A stretch of 64,000 nucleotides of DNA from Oxalobacteraceae bacterium (GTDB taxonomy: Bacteria > Pseudomonadota > Gammaproteobacteria > Burkholderiales > Burkholderiaceae_D). Every line of letters starts with the position of its first letter. Position 1 is the stretch's first letter. A model generated the notes under the pieces. It was given only the letters and a program-made list of their open reading frames with translations, searched no databases and was not told the origin of the DNA. Shown in pieces: positions 27,332 to 35,733 of this stretch. A program made the translations under genes and the position numbers. The DNA is taken from contig JAIXXN010000061.1 of NCBI GenBank assembly GCA_027490725.1, positions 62,001 to 126,000 on the forward strand, given 5' to 3'.

Positions 27332-27821
27332 AGATGATTGCGCGGTGAATCATGCGACATTTTGCCCAAGCGAGAAGACCGATCAACGACGACATGATGA
27401 GGCGAGGCGTCGTCTTTTAAGCTGATAAACGGAAATTCGATTCGGCAACAAAGCAGATTGCTGAGGATACAGCATTAAATTGATGGCAATGGTTTTTTAC
27501 TATGACGGGAGTTGATTAATGAGCGCTTCGCGTCATTGGTTTGCGCCTGTACTGCCAATCACCAGCGGAGCTATCCGATATTGGAGAGGTAAGCTGGCCG
27601 CTGATGCCACCTCGGAGTCATTGACAACTTGCCCTCAATGCGCGCTCGGCGCTAGTGCATTGCCTTATGATGGCATTCCGCATTGAGACATTGCGGCATC
27701 GCCAGCGGAATACCAACGGCACTCTTAGCGCTTAAATGCTGCGTCAATAAAGGTAACATGTGGCCAAGCACAAGTTTTGACTCAAAGGCAGCACCTGTCT
27801 CAAGGCCAGCTATATCCGTGA
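27332..27821. other. Intergenic region without a recognised gene
   Basis: 490 AT-richer bases between two same-strand unknown genes. A weak hairpin (GACGAC at 27388 with GTCGTC at 27409, then TTTT) is present on the plus strand. I see no RNA gene or transposon end. Confidence 0.4.
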
Positions 27822-28463
27822 TTAATTCTTCATGAAACTCTTATAGGCGCCCAACGCCCCGCCAACTGTTGCGCCAGTGACGGTGCTAATAATCGGAATT
27901 GGGATCATTGAGGCCAGGGCGCCGCCAACGACAGCTCCCGCCGCCGTATCTTTCACGAGTTGCGACTGCAACGCCACCTTTCCCAGCGCGCCAAGTTCCG
28001 AAGCGGTTGCGCCCATAACATGCTTGACCTTCGCTGCAGCTATCTTTGCATCCTCGAAATCGACTTTGCCGTCGCCGTTTAAATCGCCAACCAAGACGCC
28101 CAGAGAGCCGAGCGATTCAGATGCGGAATTGACCGCGACACCAGACGCTGCCGCAACGGCCTTCGCCCCCGAAGAAACGGAATCACCAGCAGCGTCCGCG
28201 CCCTTTCTCACAACAGCAAAGGATGCCACGGCAGTTTCCGATACTGAGGAGCTAGCCTTTGCTGCAAATTTCGACGTTGCGTTCGCGGCATCACCCGCTA
28301 CTTCTCCGGCAGATTTTCCAAGTTCAACCATGGAGTGCCCAGCTTTTTCAATGGAGTTCTTAGTGGATGCAACCGAAGTGTCAATCGCGATAGATGCCGC
28401 GTCTGCAGCTGTTGCGACTTTATCGCCAAAATTTTTGACGAACCCGGACAACGCATTTTTCAT
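27822..28463 (-). CDS. EF-hand and glycine-zipper helical protein, unknown
   Basis: 213 residues from ATG 28463 (GTGGAAATT before it). The first 120 residues are Ala/Ser/Val-rich amphipathic helix with repeated AxKA-like steps, like apolipoprotein or LEA-type helices. One calcium loop follows, DLNGDGKVDFED (127-138), of the dockerin/EF-hand kind. The C-terminus is a glycine zipper (GAVVGGALASM and GATVGGALGAY), which suggests membrane insertion. There is no signal peptide. I do not recognise the family. The composition differs from the housekeeping genes around the window. Confidence 0.68.
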   Translation of the reverse strand: MKNALSGFVKNFGDKVATAADAASIAIDTSVASTKNSIEKAGHSMVELGKSAGEVAGDAANATSKFAAKASSSVSETAVASFAVVRKGADAAGDSVSSGAKAVAAASGVAVNSASESLGSLGVLVGDLNGDGKVDFEDAKIAAAKVKHVMGATASELGALGKVALQSQLVKDTAAGAVVGGALASMIPIPIISTVTGATVGGALGAYKSFMKN

Positions 28464-28959
28464 AATTTCCACTCTGCGTGATTGGGCACTATCTTGTAGA
28501 AGTCTGCAAAAGTGTAGCCAGCGATATGGCACGATTACAGTTCGTTTTAGAACTAACATCCCTTAACTAGAGTTTTCTTCTAGCCTAACTCGTCGAGCAT
28601 AGCAGCATACGTGGCGGGAAAGTCCTCAGATAGTCACACCACGGCAACTTTTCCGTTGGATAAATTCATGGCCGAGTTTCGCCGCTGCACACCCGGACAT
28701 CGCCCGCCACTTAATCGCGAATACGCTACTTATGCAGAATTACCGCAATGCAGTGCATTTCTCTCCCCTTTAAGTGACATCTCAGTTCCAGAATCGAAAG
28801 CGTAATTTTGATGGTGCTATATGCGCACGTTTAGATGCCTCATATCCAGCGTTTGCTAAGGGTATGACTAATTTCATCCTATCCGGGAAGGCGTCGATTA
28901 CTTATTATTTTCACATCACCAAGTCTCCCAACGACTTCCATCGCTTACAAGGAAACGCC
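28464..28959. other. Intergenic region without a recognised gene
   Basis: 496 bases between divergent genes, AT-rich, presumably holding promoters for the EF-hand protein and the PEP-CTERM protein. Nothing else is supported. Confidence 0.4.
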
Positions 28960-29574
28960 ATGAAAAAGCTTATCGCCACCGGCATCGTACTGTGCGCCAG
29001 CACATGGCTGCAAACGGCCCATGCGGATCAACAATTTTCGTTTACCGAGAGTTTCACCAACCCGAATGACCCGCATAGCACGATGGTGCTGAGCGGTACG
29101 TTCAGCCAGGCCGCCAATGGCACGCTCACCAGTTTGTCGACGCAGATTCTGGAGAACGGCGACTACATCGCGACTATGCTGGACGTATCAATTTCGGCGT
29201 TCCATCTTATACAGCTGCCGCAATCGGTGGAGTTTGGTTTCCCGCTGCAGATCAGCGGCTATTTCATCGGTCCCTCCGGCAACCGGAATACCATCAGCTC
29301 CTGCGGCCAAATTTACGTCGACGGTCCTGGCTGCGCCAACTGGAATGCCCAGGATCCCACAGTAGTCCCGCATGGCCTGACCGACATCCGCACCGCAGGC
29401 GCAGGCGTCGGTGGCCAGCAGCTGTCCAATTATTATTTTGCCCAAACCGGCGCCTTGCAGATCTCTGCCGTCCCCGAACCCAACAGCGTACTGATGCTGC
29501 TCGGTGGACTGGGCATGGTGTACGCAATCCGTCGCAAGGCGAGCGCCGCCGCGCCGTCGCAACGCCTCTGCTGA
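28960..29574 (+). CDS. PEP-CTERM sorted protein
   Basis: 204 residues from ATG 28960 (AAGGAAACGCC before it), starting MKKLIATGIVLCAST. A signal peptide ends near TAHA. The middle, about 23-170, is a beta-rich domain of unknown function with a paired Cys segment (SSCGQIYVDGPGCAN). The C-terminus has VPEPNSVLMLLGGLGMVYAI then RRKASAA, the exosortase sorting signal. It shares only the sorting tail with the PEP-CTERM protein at 22100-22732. A longer frame from 28774 is not supported. Confidence 0.85.
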   Translation: MKKLIATGIVLCASTWLQTAHADQQFSFTESFTNPNDPHSTMVLSGTFSQAANGTLTSLSTQILENGDYIATMLDVSISAFHLIQLPQSVEFGFPLQISGYFIGPSGNRNTISSCGQIYVDGPGCANWNAQDPTVVPHGLTDIRTAGAGVGGQQLSNYYFAQTGALQISAVPEPNSVLMLLGGLGMVYAIRRKASAAAPSQRLC

Positions 29575-29589
29575 ACAGGCAGCGCGCCA

Positions 29590-29640
29590 GCGGCGATCAG
29601 CTGGCGCGCATCGTATTCCTTGTCGGCCCATGCGGCCGTT
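29590..29640 (-). pseudogene. Possible transposase remnant
   Basis: The minus strand reads AWADKEYDARQLIAAGAL, which resembles the ADKxYDA segment of IS5-type transposases. No start, DDE partner or terminal repeat is found. Very short, so it may be chance. Confidence 0.25.
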
Positions 29641-29735
29641 ACCATCAAGGAAGAGATGGATGGTTTCAAACTAAGCGTGGATAAGCTAGCCCACGTCCTG
29701 CCTGCAGGCTCTCTCTCACACACCGACAGGCGCGA

Positions 29736-29785
29736 CATTCAAGATTCCTTTGATATGTACATTCATATTAAAGAAATCTTGAATG
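29736..29785. repeat. 50-bp near-perfect inverted repeat
   Basis: Arms of 22 bases (CATTCAAGATT...) differ at two positions and flank a six-base loop TACATT. No T-run follows. It may be a hairpin RNA or a transposon-end relic. Confidence 0.7.
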
Positions 29786-30220
29786 TGAATGCGACTTCTC
29801 AATGATTTGCCTTCGGTTTCTTTACGCCACCGCGGCATTCGCGGTGACGACGTCGAGCCGCAGCGCGCTCGATCACCACCATTTTCATGTTGTCGCACTG
29901 GACCTTGCGCAACACGCCGCCGTCTGCCACTCGCGCAGATATCCCAATTTGGCTACAACGTAGCGTAGGGTGTTCCCGCGCCGAATTTGCGCGTTGTTAG
30001 TGCTACTGACACACACATGAAATAGCCGCATGCATAGCCCCATCAAACTGGTAGCAAATCGGTCTGTTGTGGTCTAACGACTAAAAAAAAGTACCATCCT
30101 TCCATTTCAATCAAACGAAAGATTTTTCAGGTAGCAAACCGCTAAATTTCTTCACATATCTTTCTTTTTATTGACGCCAAACTTATTTATTACTACATTT
30201 TGATGACGGTTAGCTTGCAA

Positions 30221-30255
30221 AAAACGAAAGAAAATAAGTTAATAATTTTCGTTTT
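30221..30255. promoter_or_regulatory. Inverted repeat AAAACGAAA before the Oar-type receptor
   Basis: AAAACGAAA (30221-30229) pairs with TTTCGTTTT (30247-30255). A direct copy of its core, AAACGAAAGA, occurs at 30113. Likely regulatory, but no protein can be named. Confidence 0.4.
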
Positions 30256-30271
30256 GTGCTTCTCATCATCT

Positions 30272-30301
30272 GCGCCGTAGCGGCAAGCGCCGCTACGGCG
30301 C
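30272..30301 (+). promoter_or_regulatory. Strong leader hairpin of the Oar-type receptor
   Basis: A 13-bp perfect stem, GCGCCGTAGCGGC with its complement, closed by AAGC. It ends 50 bp before the receptor ATG. No T-run follows, so control of translation or RNA stability is more likely than termination. Confidence 0.55.
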
Positions 30302-30351
30302 GCTGACCGTATTCCATCAAAACGACTTGAAGAATAAGGAAGGACGCTCGT

Positions 30352-33324
30352 ATGAAAACAACTTCGCCGGTACTGCGGCGCGCGTTGCTGACACTGGGAT
30401 TACTGTCATGGTTGGCTGCGGCGCAAGCCCAGTCGATTACCGGCGGTCTGTATGGTTCGGTGCCAACTGGCACCGCGACCACCGTGACCGTGACTAACGA
30501 ACAGACCGGTTTCAAGCGCGAGTTGCAGCTTGATGCGCAAGGTCATTACAAAACCTCCGGCCTCAATCCGGGCCTGTACACGGTAACCTTGCGCCAGAGC
30601 GAGACCGTGATCGCGGTGCGTCAGGTCAGCGTGAAGCCGAATAGCGATACGCCGGTGCTGGCCGTAACGGCCGAGAATCAAGGTAGCGACACACTGATCA
30701 CGGTCAGCGTGGCAGGACACTCGGCGCAGACCATGGTGCTGCCGATCGACGTGAATACGCCGGAACTGTCGAGCCATTACAGCCGCGAGCTGATTAACGC
30801 CCTGCCCCTGATTAACGGCAATGCCGAATCGATTGCCCGACTGCGTTCCAACGTGCGCTACGACCAGAACACCACAGGACTGGTGCAACTGGGCGGCGCT
30901 TCGCCGGCCGAGAACCGCTATTACCTGAACGAGTTCGACACCACCAATGACCGTACGCTGCTGGGCGCCAACCGTCTGCCGCGCGAAGCGATACAGGAAA
31001 CGGAAGTGATGGCCGGCAGTTTCGGCGCATCGTGGACCAATGCCACCGGTGGCATCATGGCGCAAACGGTACGTCAGGGCTCGAACAAATTCGAAGCCGG
31101 CTATTCGCTGTATTACACGCCGCCCACTTCGGCCGCACTCATGCCACCTGAAAAGGATATCCGCGACGGCCAGGGCGATTACCTGCGCTATAGCTCGAAC
31201 AACCACAGCGAAGCGAGCGTGACCAATTATCTGTGGGCCTCGGGTGCGCTGATTCAGGACAAGCTGTTCGCCTTCGTTCTGCTCGGTAACAAACTGCCAT
31301 CGAGCAACTACAGCTTCAGCCAGAACCGCGAATCGATCGCCAGGTCACAAAGCAAGAACGCCCTGCTCAACCTGACATGGAATATCAACGATGACCACAC
31401 GCTCAACCTGACCGCATCACGCGCATCAAGCAGCACCAGCACCAATACCTATCGCCTGCTCAGCGACTACAGCACCAAAGTAGGCGCGTTTTCGTCGAGT
31501 TCATATGCGCCCGTCACGGAACGTATGCTGATCGCCAACTACCACGGCAACCTCGGCAATAATCTCGAGCTACGCCTGATGGGCGGCTTCCTCGGCCAGC
31601 TCAATGACCGCGCCCACGGTGCCGAAGATGTTCCGTATGTAGACTCCTACAATAGCCAGAGCCAGAAGACCACCAACATCGGCGTACAGGACCGCACGGT
31701 GAATTTCCGTCCCGACGACTACTGGCGGCGCGGCTATAAAGGCGATCTGGGCTGGACGCTGGGCAGTCACAAGCTCGTCTTCGGCGCCGAATACTACCAG
31801 CACTTCCTCGGCCAAGACTGGCATTCCCCGCAGACCGGCTGGTACACCTATTACGACCGTCCCAACACCGTGCAGTTATCGAATGGCGAGCAGGTCAGCG
31901 GCAAATATGTGGGCTACTACTTCAATCGCGAATTCGGCCGCATGGTCTCGATTAACAAGGCAGCGTATCTGGAAGACTACTGGAAGATGGGGCATGGCGT
32001 GACGGCCTACGGCGGCCTGCGCTTCGACAAGTTCATCAACAAAGATGCACTGGAGCGTCCCCTGTTCGCCTTCCCCACCACCTCGCCGCGGCTGGGTCTG
32101 GCGTGGGACGTGCATGGCGACTCCAGCCTGAAAGTGGGCGCCAATCTGGGACGCTATTCGCTGGCCATGCCCTCCAACTTCAGCTTCGGCGTCGCCGAAT
32201 CCCATCTGGAACAGCGCAAGTGGTACCGCTATACCGGCATCGATCCGAACACCAAAGCGCCGCTGGGCCTGAGCCAGATCGGCAGCACCTACACGGTGCC
32301 CGGCCACGATGGCGTACCGCCGCAAGCCTATCAGGTGGCCACCGACAACCTAAAGGCGCCCTACCAGAACGAGTTGCAGCTGTATATGCAGAAAGCCTTT
32401 AACCGCAACTGGGTGGGGCAAGTGGACTTCGGCTATGCCGACCTGAAGCGCGTAATCAACTCCACCTGCTATGGTCAGGGCATCGGCAAATATGCCAACA
32501 GCCATGGCTACCCCAACTATCCGGTCGATTACGAATGCTTCGAACTCAATCCCGGTGAAGATGTGACGGTGACGCGTGACTTCCGTGGCGACGGCAAACC
32601 GGTAACGCTGACCATACCGGCCAGCGAATTCGGCCTGCCCAAGCCCAAGCACAAATACATCCACCTGACGCTCGATGCCAGCCACTCGCGTAGCGCCAGC
32701 GAGCCGTGGTATCTGAACACCAGCTATACATGGACGCGCTCGTTTGGCAATGACAATGGCTTCCTGAATCTGGAAAACCGCAATGCCGGCTACATCGGCC
32801 AGACCGGCATCTACGATTTCCCCGAAACGACGCGCGGCGCCAGCGGCAATCTGACCAATGACGTGCGCCATGCCCTGACGGTCTCGGGGGCCTACTACTA
32901 CCAGAGCGGCCTGCGCACCAGTGGCGTGCTGAGCATCCACAGCGGCGAGCCGCTCAGCTGCTTCGGCCTCAAGCCCGATGTCGACAGCCTGTCGTACAAC
33001 TGGGGCTCGTGGGGCCATTACTGCGATAGCAGCACCAATCCGGTCGGCATCAAGACGGCCGGCACCAGTGGCCGCCTGCCGTGGTTCTGGCAGTTCGATC
33101 TGGGCATAGGCTATGACGCCAGCGTGGGCGCGCATAACAAACTGAGCCTAGACCTGAGCATCCAGAACCTGTTTAACCGGCGCGGCATCACGGACCGCTA
33201 CAACACCTATAGCGCCGACGTGAATGCAGACAACACCATCGTACCCGACATAAACTGGGGCATTCCTAGCCAGTATCAGGCACCTCGCCGCGCCTCGCTG
33301 GTGCTGCGCTATAACTATCGCTAA
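30352..33324 (+). CDS. TonB-dependent receptor, Oar-like with CarboxypepD_reg domain
   Basis: 990 residues from ATG 30352 (GGAAGGACG before it). A signal peptide ends AAAQAQS. An N-terminal CarboxypepD_reg-like domain (about 28-105: TVTVTNEQTGFKRELQLDAQ, then GLNPGLYTVTL) precedes the plug, which has RELINALPL and RYDQNTTG, and a 22-strand barrel ending LVLRYNYR. This is the layout of Oar-type receptors. It lies 20 bp before the GH35 gene on the same strand, so it likely imports galactose-containing oligosaccharides. The leader has a strong hairpin. Confidence 0.9.
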   Translation: MKTTSPVLRRALLTLGLLSWLAAAQAQSITGGLYGSVPTGTATTVTVTNEQTGFKRELQLDAQGHYKTSGLNPGLYTVTLRQSETVIAVRQVSVKPNSDTPVLAVTAENQGSDTLITVSVAGHSAQTMVLPIDVNTPELSSHYSRELINALPLINGNAESIARLRSNVRYDQNTTGLVQLGGASPAENRYYLNEFDTTNDRTLLGANRLPREAIQETEVMAGSFGASWTNATGGIMAQTVRQGSNKFEAGYSLYYTPPTSAALMPPEKDIRDGQGDYLRYSSNNHSEASVTNYLWASGALIQDKLFAFVLLGNKLPSSNYSFSQNRESIARSQSKNALLNLTWNINDDHTLNLTASRASSSTSTNTYRLLSDYSTKVGAFSSSSYAPVTERMLIANYHGNLGNNLELRLMGGFLGQLNDRAHGAEDVPYVDSYNSQSQKTTNIGVQDRTVNFRPDDYWRRGYKGDLGWTLGSHKLVFGAEYYQHFLGQDWHSPQTGWYTYYDRPNTVQLSNGEQVSGKYVGYYFNREFGRMVSINKAAYLEDYWKMGHGVTAYGGLRFDKFINKDALERPLFAFPTTSPRLGLAWDVHGDSSLKVGANLGRYSLAMPSNFSFGVAESHLEQRKWYRYTGIDPNTKAPLGLSQIGSTYTVPGHDGVPPQAYQVATDNLKAPYQNELQLYMQKAFNRNWVGQVDFGYADLKRVINSTCYGQGIGKYANSHGYPNYPVDYECFELNPGEDVTVTRDFRGDGKPVTLTIPASEFGLPKPKHKYIHLTLDASHSRSASEPWYLNTSYTWTRSFGNDNGFLNLENRNAGYIGQTGIYDFPETTRGASGNLTNDVRHALTVSGAYYYQSGLRTSGVLSIHSGEPLSCFGLKPDVDSLSYNWGSWGHYCDSSTNPVGIKTAGTSGRLPWFWQFDLGIGYDASVGAHNKLSLDLSIQNLFNRRGITDRYNTYSADVNADNTIVPDINWGIPSQYQAPRRASLVLRYNYR

Positions 33325-33344
33325 TCATTGACGGAGACTGAACT

Positions 33345-35246
33345 TTGAAACTAAGTAAAACTATCCAGACCAGCCTGTTGGCACTAAGCCTGGGCTGCAC
33401 GCTGGCCTATGCCGTCCCCGTTAGCAGCGCAGCGCGGGTGCCGCACTTTGCCATCGAGGGCGCGCAGTTCAAGCTGGACGGTCAGCCATTCGTGATCCGT
33501 TCCGGCGAGATGCACTATCCGCGCATTCCGCGCGCCGCATGGCGCGAACGGCTACGCATGGCGCGCGCCATGGGCCTCAACACCATCACCACCTACGCCT
33601 TCTGGTCGCAGCACGAACCGCAGCCGGGCCAGTGGGACTTCAGCGGCCAGAACGATATCCGCAGCTTCATCCGCACCGCAGCGGAAGAAGGATTGCAGGT
33701 AGTGCTGCGGCCGGGACCGTATGTCTGTGCCGAGGTCGATTTCGGCGGCTTCCCTGCATGGCTGCTGCGCACGCCGGGCCTGCGGGTGCGCTCCATGGAC
33801 TCGCGCTATCTGGCCGCCAGTGCGCGCTACTTCAAGCGCCTGGCACAGGAAGTGGCCGATCTGCAAAGTAGCCGTGGCGGCCCAATTCTGATGCTGCAAC
33901 TGGAAAATGAATATGGCTCATTCGGCCGCGACCATGACTATCTACGTACCATGCGGGCGCAGATGCGCGGCGCCGGATTCGACGCGCCCCTCTTTACCTC
34001 CGACGGCGGCGCCGGACGCTTGTTCGAAGGCGGCACGCTGGCCGATATACCAGCGGTGGTCAACTTCGGTGGTGGCGCAGACGATGCCAAGGCATCGATT
34101 GCCGAACTGAGCGCATGGCGTCCCCACGGTCCGCGCATGGCGGGGGAATACTGGGCTGGCTGGTTCGATCACTGGGGCGAGCAGCACCATCGCCAGAGCC
34201 CCGAGGATGCCGCGCGCACGGTGGAGTGGATGATGCAGCAAGGCATCTCGTTCAACCTCTACATGTTCCATGGCGGGACCAGTTTCGGCTGGCTGGCCGG
34301 CGCCAACTACTCGGGCGAGGAACCGTATCAGCCCGATACCACCAGCTACGACTACGATGCGGCGCTCGACGAAGCGGGCCGGCCGACGGCCAAATACCAC
34401 GCGCTGCGCGCTGTCATCGCACCGCATTTGGCGCAACCATTGCCGCCAGTTCCGGCCGCACCGCAGCCGCAGGCGATCGCGCCGTTCCCGCTGCAGCCGG
34501 CGGGCAGTGTGCTGGAACAGCTGGAGCGTCTGTCCAAGGGGCAGCCGTCGCGCTGGGCGCGGGCGATGGAAGAATATGGCCAGAACTACGGCTATATCCT
34601 GTATCGCAAAAAACTCGCCAGCGCCGCGCAGGGCAAACTGGTGCTGGAAGGCCTGCATGATCAGGCCACGGTGCTGGCCGATGGCAAGGTAATCGGACGG
34701 CTGGACCGGCGTCTGAACCAGAGTACCGTGACGGTGGATCTGCCGGCCGGTACCCAACTCGATCTGTTGGTGGAAGCGATGGGACGGATCGGCTTCGGTG
34801 GCAAGCTGGTCGATGACACCAAGGGCATCACGCGCGGCGTCAAGCTGGGCGAGGACGAACTGGAGGACTGGACCGTGTATCCGCTACCGCTCGATAGCGC
34901 TAGTCTGAACAGGCTAGCACCGCGTGCACCATCCGCAGCAGTGCCGGCAGGCGGCGCAGGCGAGGCAGCTAGTGCAGCGGGACCCGGCTTCTGGCGCGCC
35001 AGCGTGACACTCGCGGGTCCGGTCGATACCTTCCTCGATACGCGTGGCTGGGGTAAGGGACAGGTGTGGGTGAATGGCCACCATCTGGGACGCTACTGGC
35101 AGATCGGCCCGCAGCAGACGCTGTATCTGCCGGCCTCGTGGCTGAAAGCTGGTGCCAACGAAGTACTGGTGCTGAGCACGGAAACCCCGCAGGTGAACAG
35201 TATGCAGGGGCTGGCCGAGCCGGTGTTTGATACGCCTGCCAAGTGA
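33345..35246 (+). CDS. GH35 beta-galactosidase, exported
   Basis: 633 residues, starting at TTG with ACGGAG nine bases upstream. A signal peptide ends near TLAYA. The GH35 barrel has the acid/base E189 in LENEYG and the nucleophile E268 in AGEYWAGWFDHWG; NTITTYAFWSQHEP and LRPGPYVCAE are family motifs. Beta-sandwich domains follow, including GWGKGQVWVNGHHLGRYW near the end. It releases terminal beta-galactose from plant or algal oligosaccharides in the periplasm. It is co-transcribed with the receptor before it. Confidence 0.93.
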   Translation: MKLSKTIQTSLLALSLGCTLAYAVPVSSAARVPHFAIEGAQFKLDGQPFVIRSGEMHYPRIPRAAWRERLRMARAMGLNTITTYAFWSQHEPQPGQWDFSGQNDIRSFIRTAAEEGLQVVLRPGPYVCAEVDFGGFPAWLLRTPGLRVRSMDSRYLAASARYFKRLAQEVADLQSSRGGPILMLQLENEYGSFGRDHDYLRTMRAQMRGAGFDAPLFTSDGGAGRLFEGGTLADIPAVVNFGGGADDAKASIAELSAWRPHGPRMAGEYWAGWFDHWGEQHHRQSPEDAARTVEWMMQQGISFNLYMFHGGTSFGWLAGANYSGEEPYQPDTTSYDYDAALDEAGRPTAKYHALRAVIAPHLAQPLPPVPAAPQPQAIAPFPLQPAGSVLEQLERLSKGQPSRWARAMEEYGQNYGYILYRKKLASAAQGKLVLEGLHDQATVLADGKVIGRLDRRLNQSTVTVDLPAGTQLDLLVEAMGRIGFGGKLVDDTKGITRGVKLGEDELEDWTVYPLPLDSASLNRLAPRAPSAAVPAGGAGEAASAAGPGFWRASVTLAGPVDTFLDTRGWGKGQVWVNGHHLGRYWQIGPQQTLYLPASWLKAGANEVLVLSTETPQVNSMQGLAEPVFDTPAK

Positions 35247-35733
35247 TCAGAGTTATGCAACCAGGCTATTCGATCTAGAAAGAAACAGATGAGGTCGGTT
35301 AAAAACATCATTGCTACTAATGCCTAAATGGCGATATGAACTACTTGACCTCAGCACGCCTGAGTGGCTTGGACAGCGCTAGGAAAATGCTCCCAACGCG
35401 GACTTATCGCGATGGGAGCATGATCTAGTCAAACCGGAAGCGTATCCGCAGTAGCATAGCGAGTTGCGACACGAGTTTAGATGCCGACTGGTCAGCCCTT
35501 ACGGCCGCATGCCCCTATTACTTGCTGACCTCCGCTAAAGACTGGCCGATGATGAGTCCATGTCAAAACTGCATTTATCGTTTCCACGAAAGCCCAATCC
35601 ACTCACCAATCCCTGATTGCTGGGGCATTTTTACATCCATTGGGTCCTTGGGGATCACCTTCGGACCTTAGGAGCAACACGGGGAATCGCCTCAGCCCAC
35701 AATAAAAAGTATCTACAGTGAGAATTCAGTCCA
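35247..35733. other. Intergenic region between GH35 and the helicase island
   Basis: 487 bases between convergent genes. It has a hairpin at 35387-35421 but no gene and no tRNA-derived attachment sequence. It marks the left boundary of the AT-richer island. Confidence 0.45.
35387..35421. repeat. Interrupted hairpin downstream of GH35
   Basis: A nine-bp outer stem (ATGCTCCCA with its complement), one mismatch, then a four-bp stem CGCG and a seven-base loop. No T-run follows. It could stop exonucleases or end transcription with Rho. Confidence 0.55.

Larger units (their letters stand above)
29575..30351. other. Long AT-rich intergenic region before the Oar-type receptor
   Basis: 777 bases. 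It holds a transposase-like scrap (29590-29640), a near-perfect inverted repeat (29736-29785), two copies of AAACGAAAGA (30113 and 30222), an inverted repeat AAAACGAAA/TTTCGTTTT (30221-30255) and a strong hairpin (30272-30301). I see no intact gene. Confidence 0.5.

Noticed and set aside
27388..27418. Weak hairpin with TTTT downstream of the unknown gene at 26435-27331
   Set aside because: Six-bp stem with a 15-base loop, on the wrong strand for either neighbouring gene; likely chance.
29818..29950. Minus-strand peptide with KVQCDNMKMVVIERAAARRR
   Set aside because: Looks coding-like but has no start, family or match; too short to call a gene remnant.
30406..31206. Minus-strand frame opposite the Oar-type receptor
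   Set aside because: Antisense shadow with no motif.
35247..35733. tRNA-Ser-derived attachment repeat at the left of the island
   Set aside because: No copy of the tRNA 3' end (GGTTCGAATCC region) was found.
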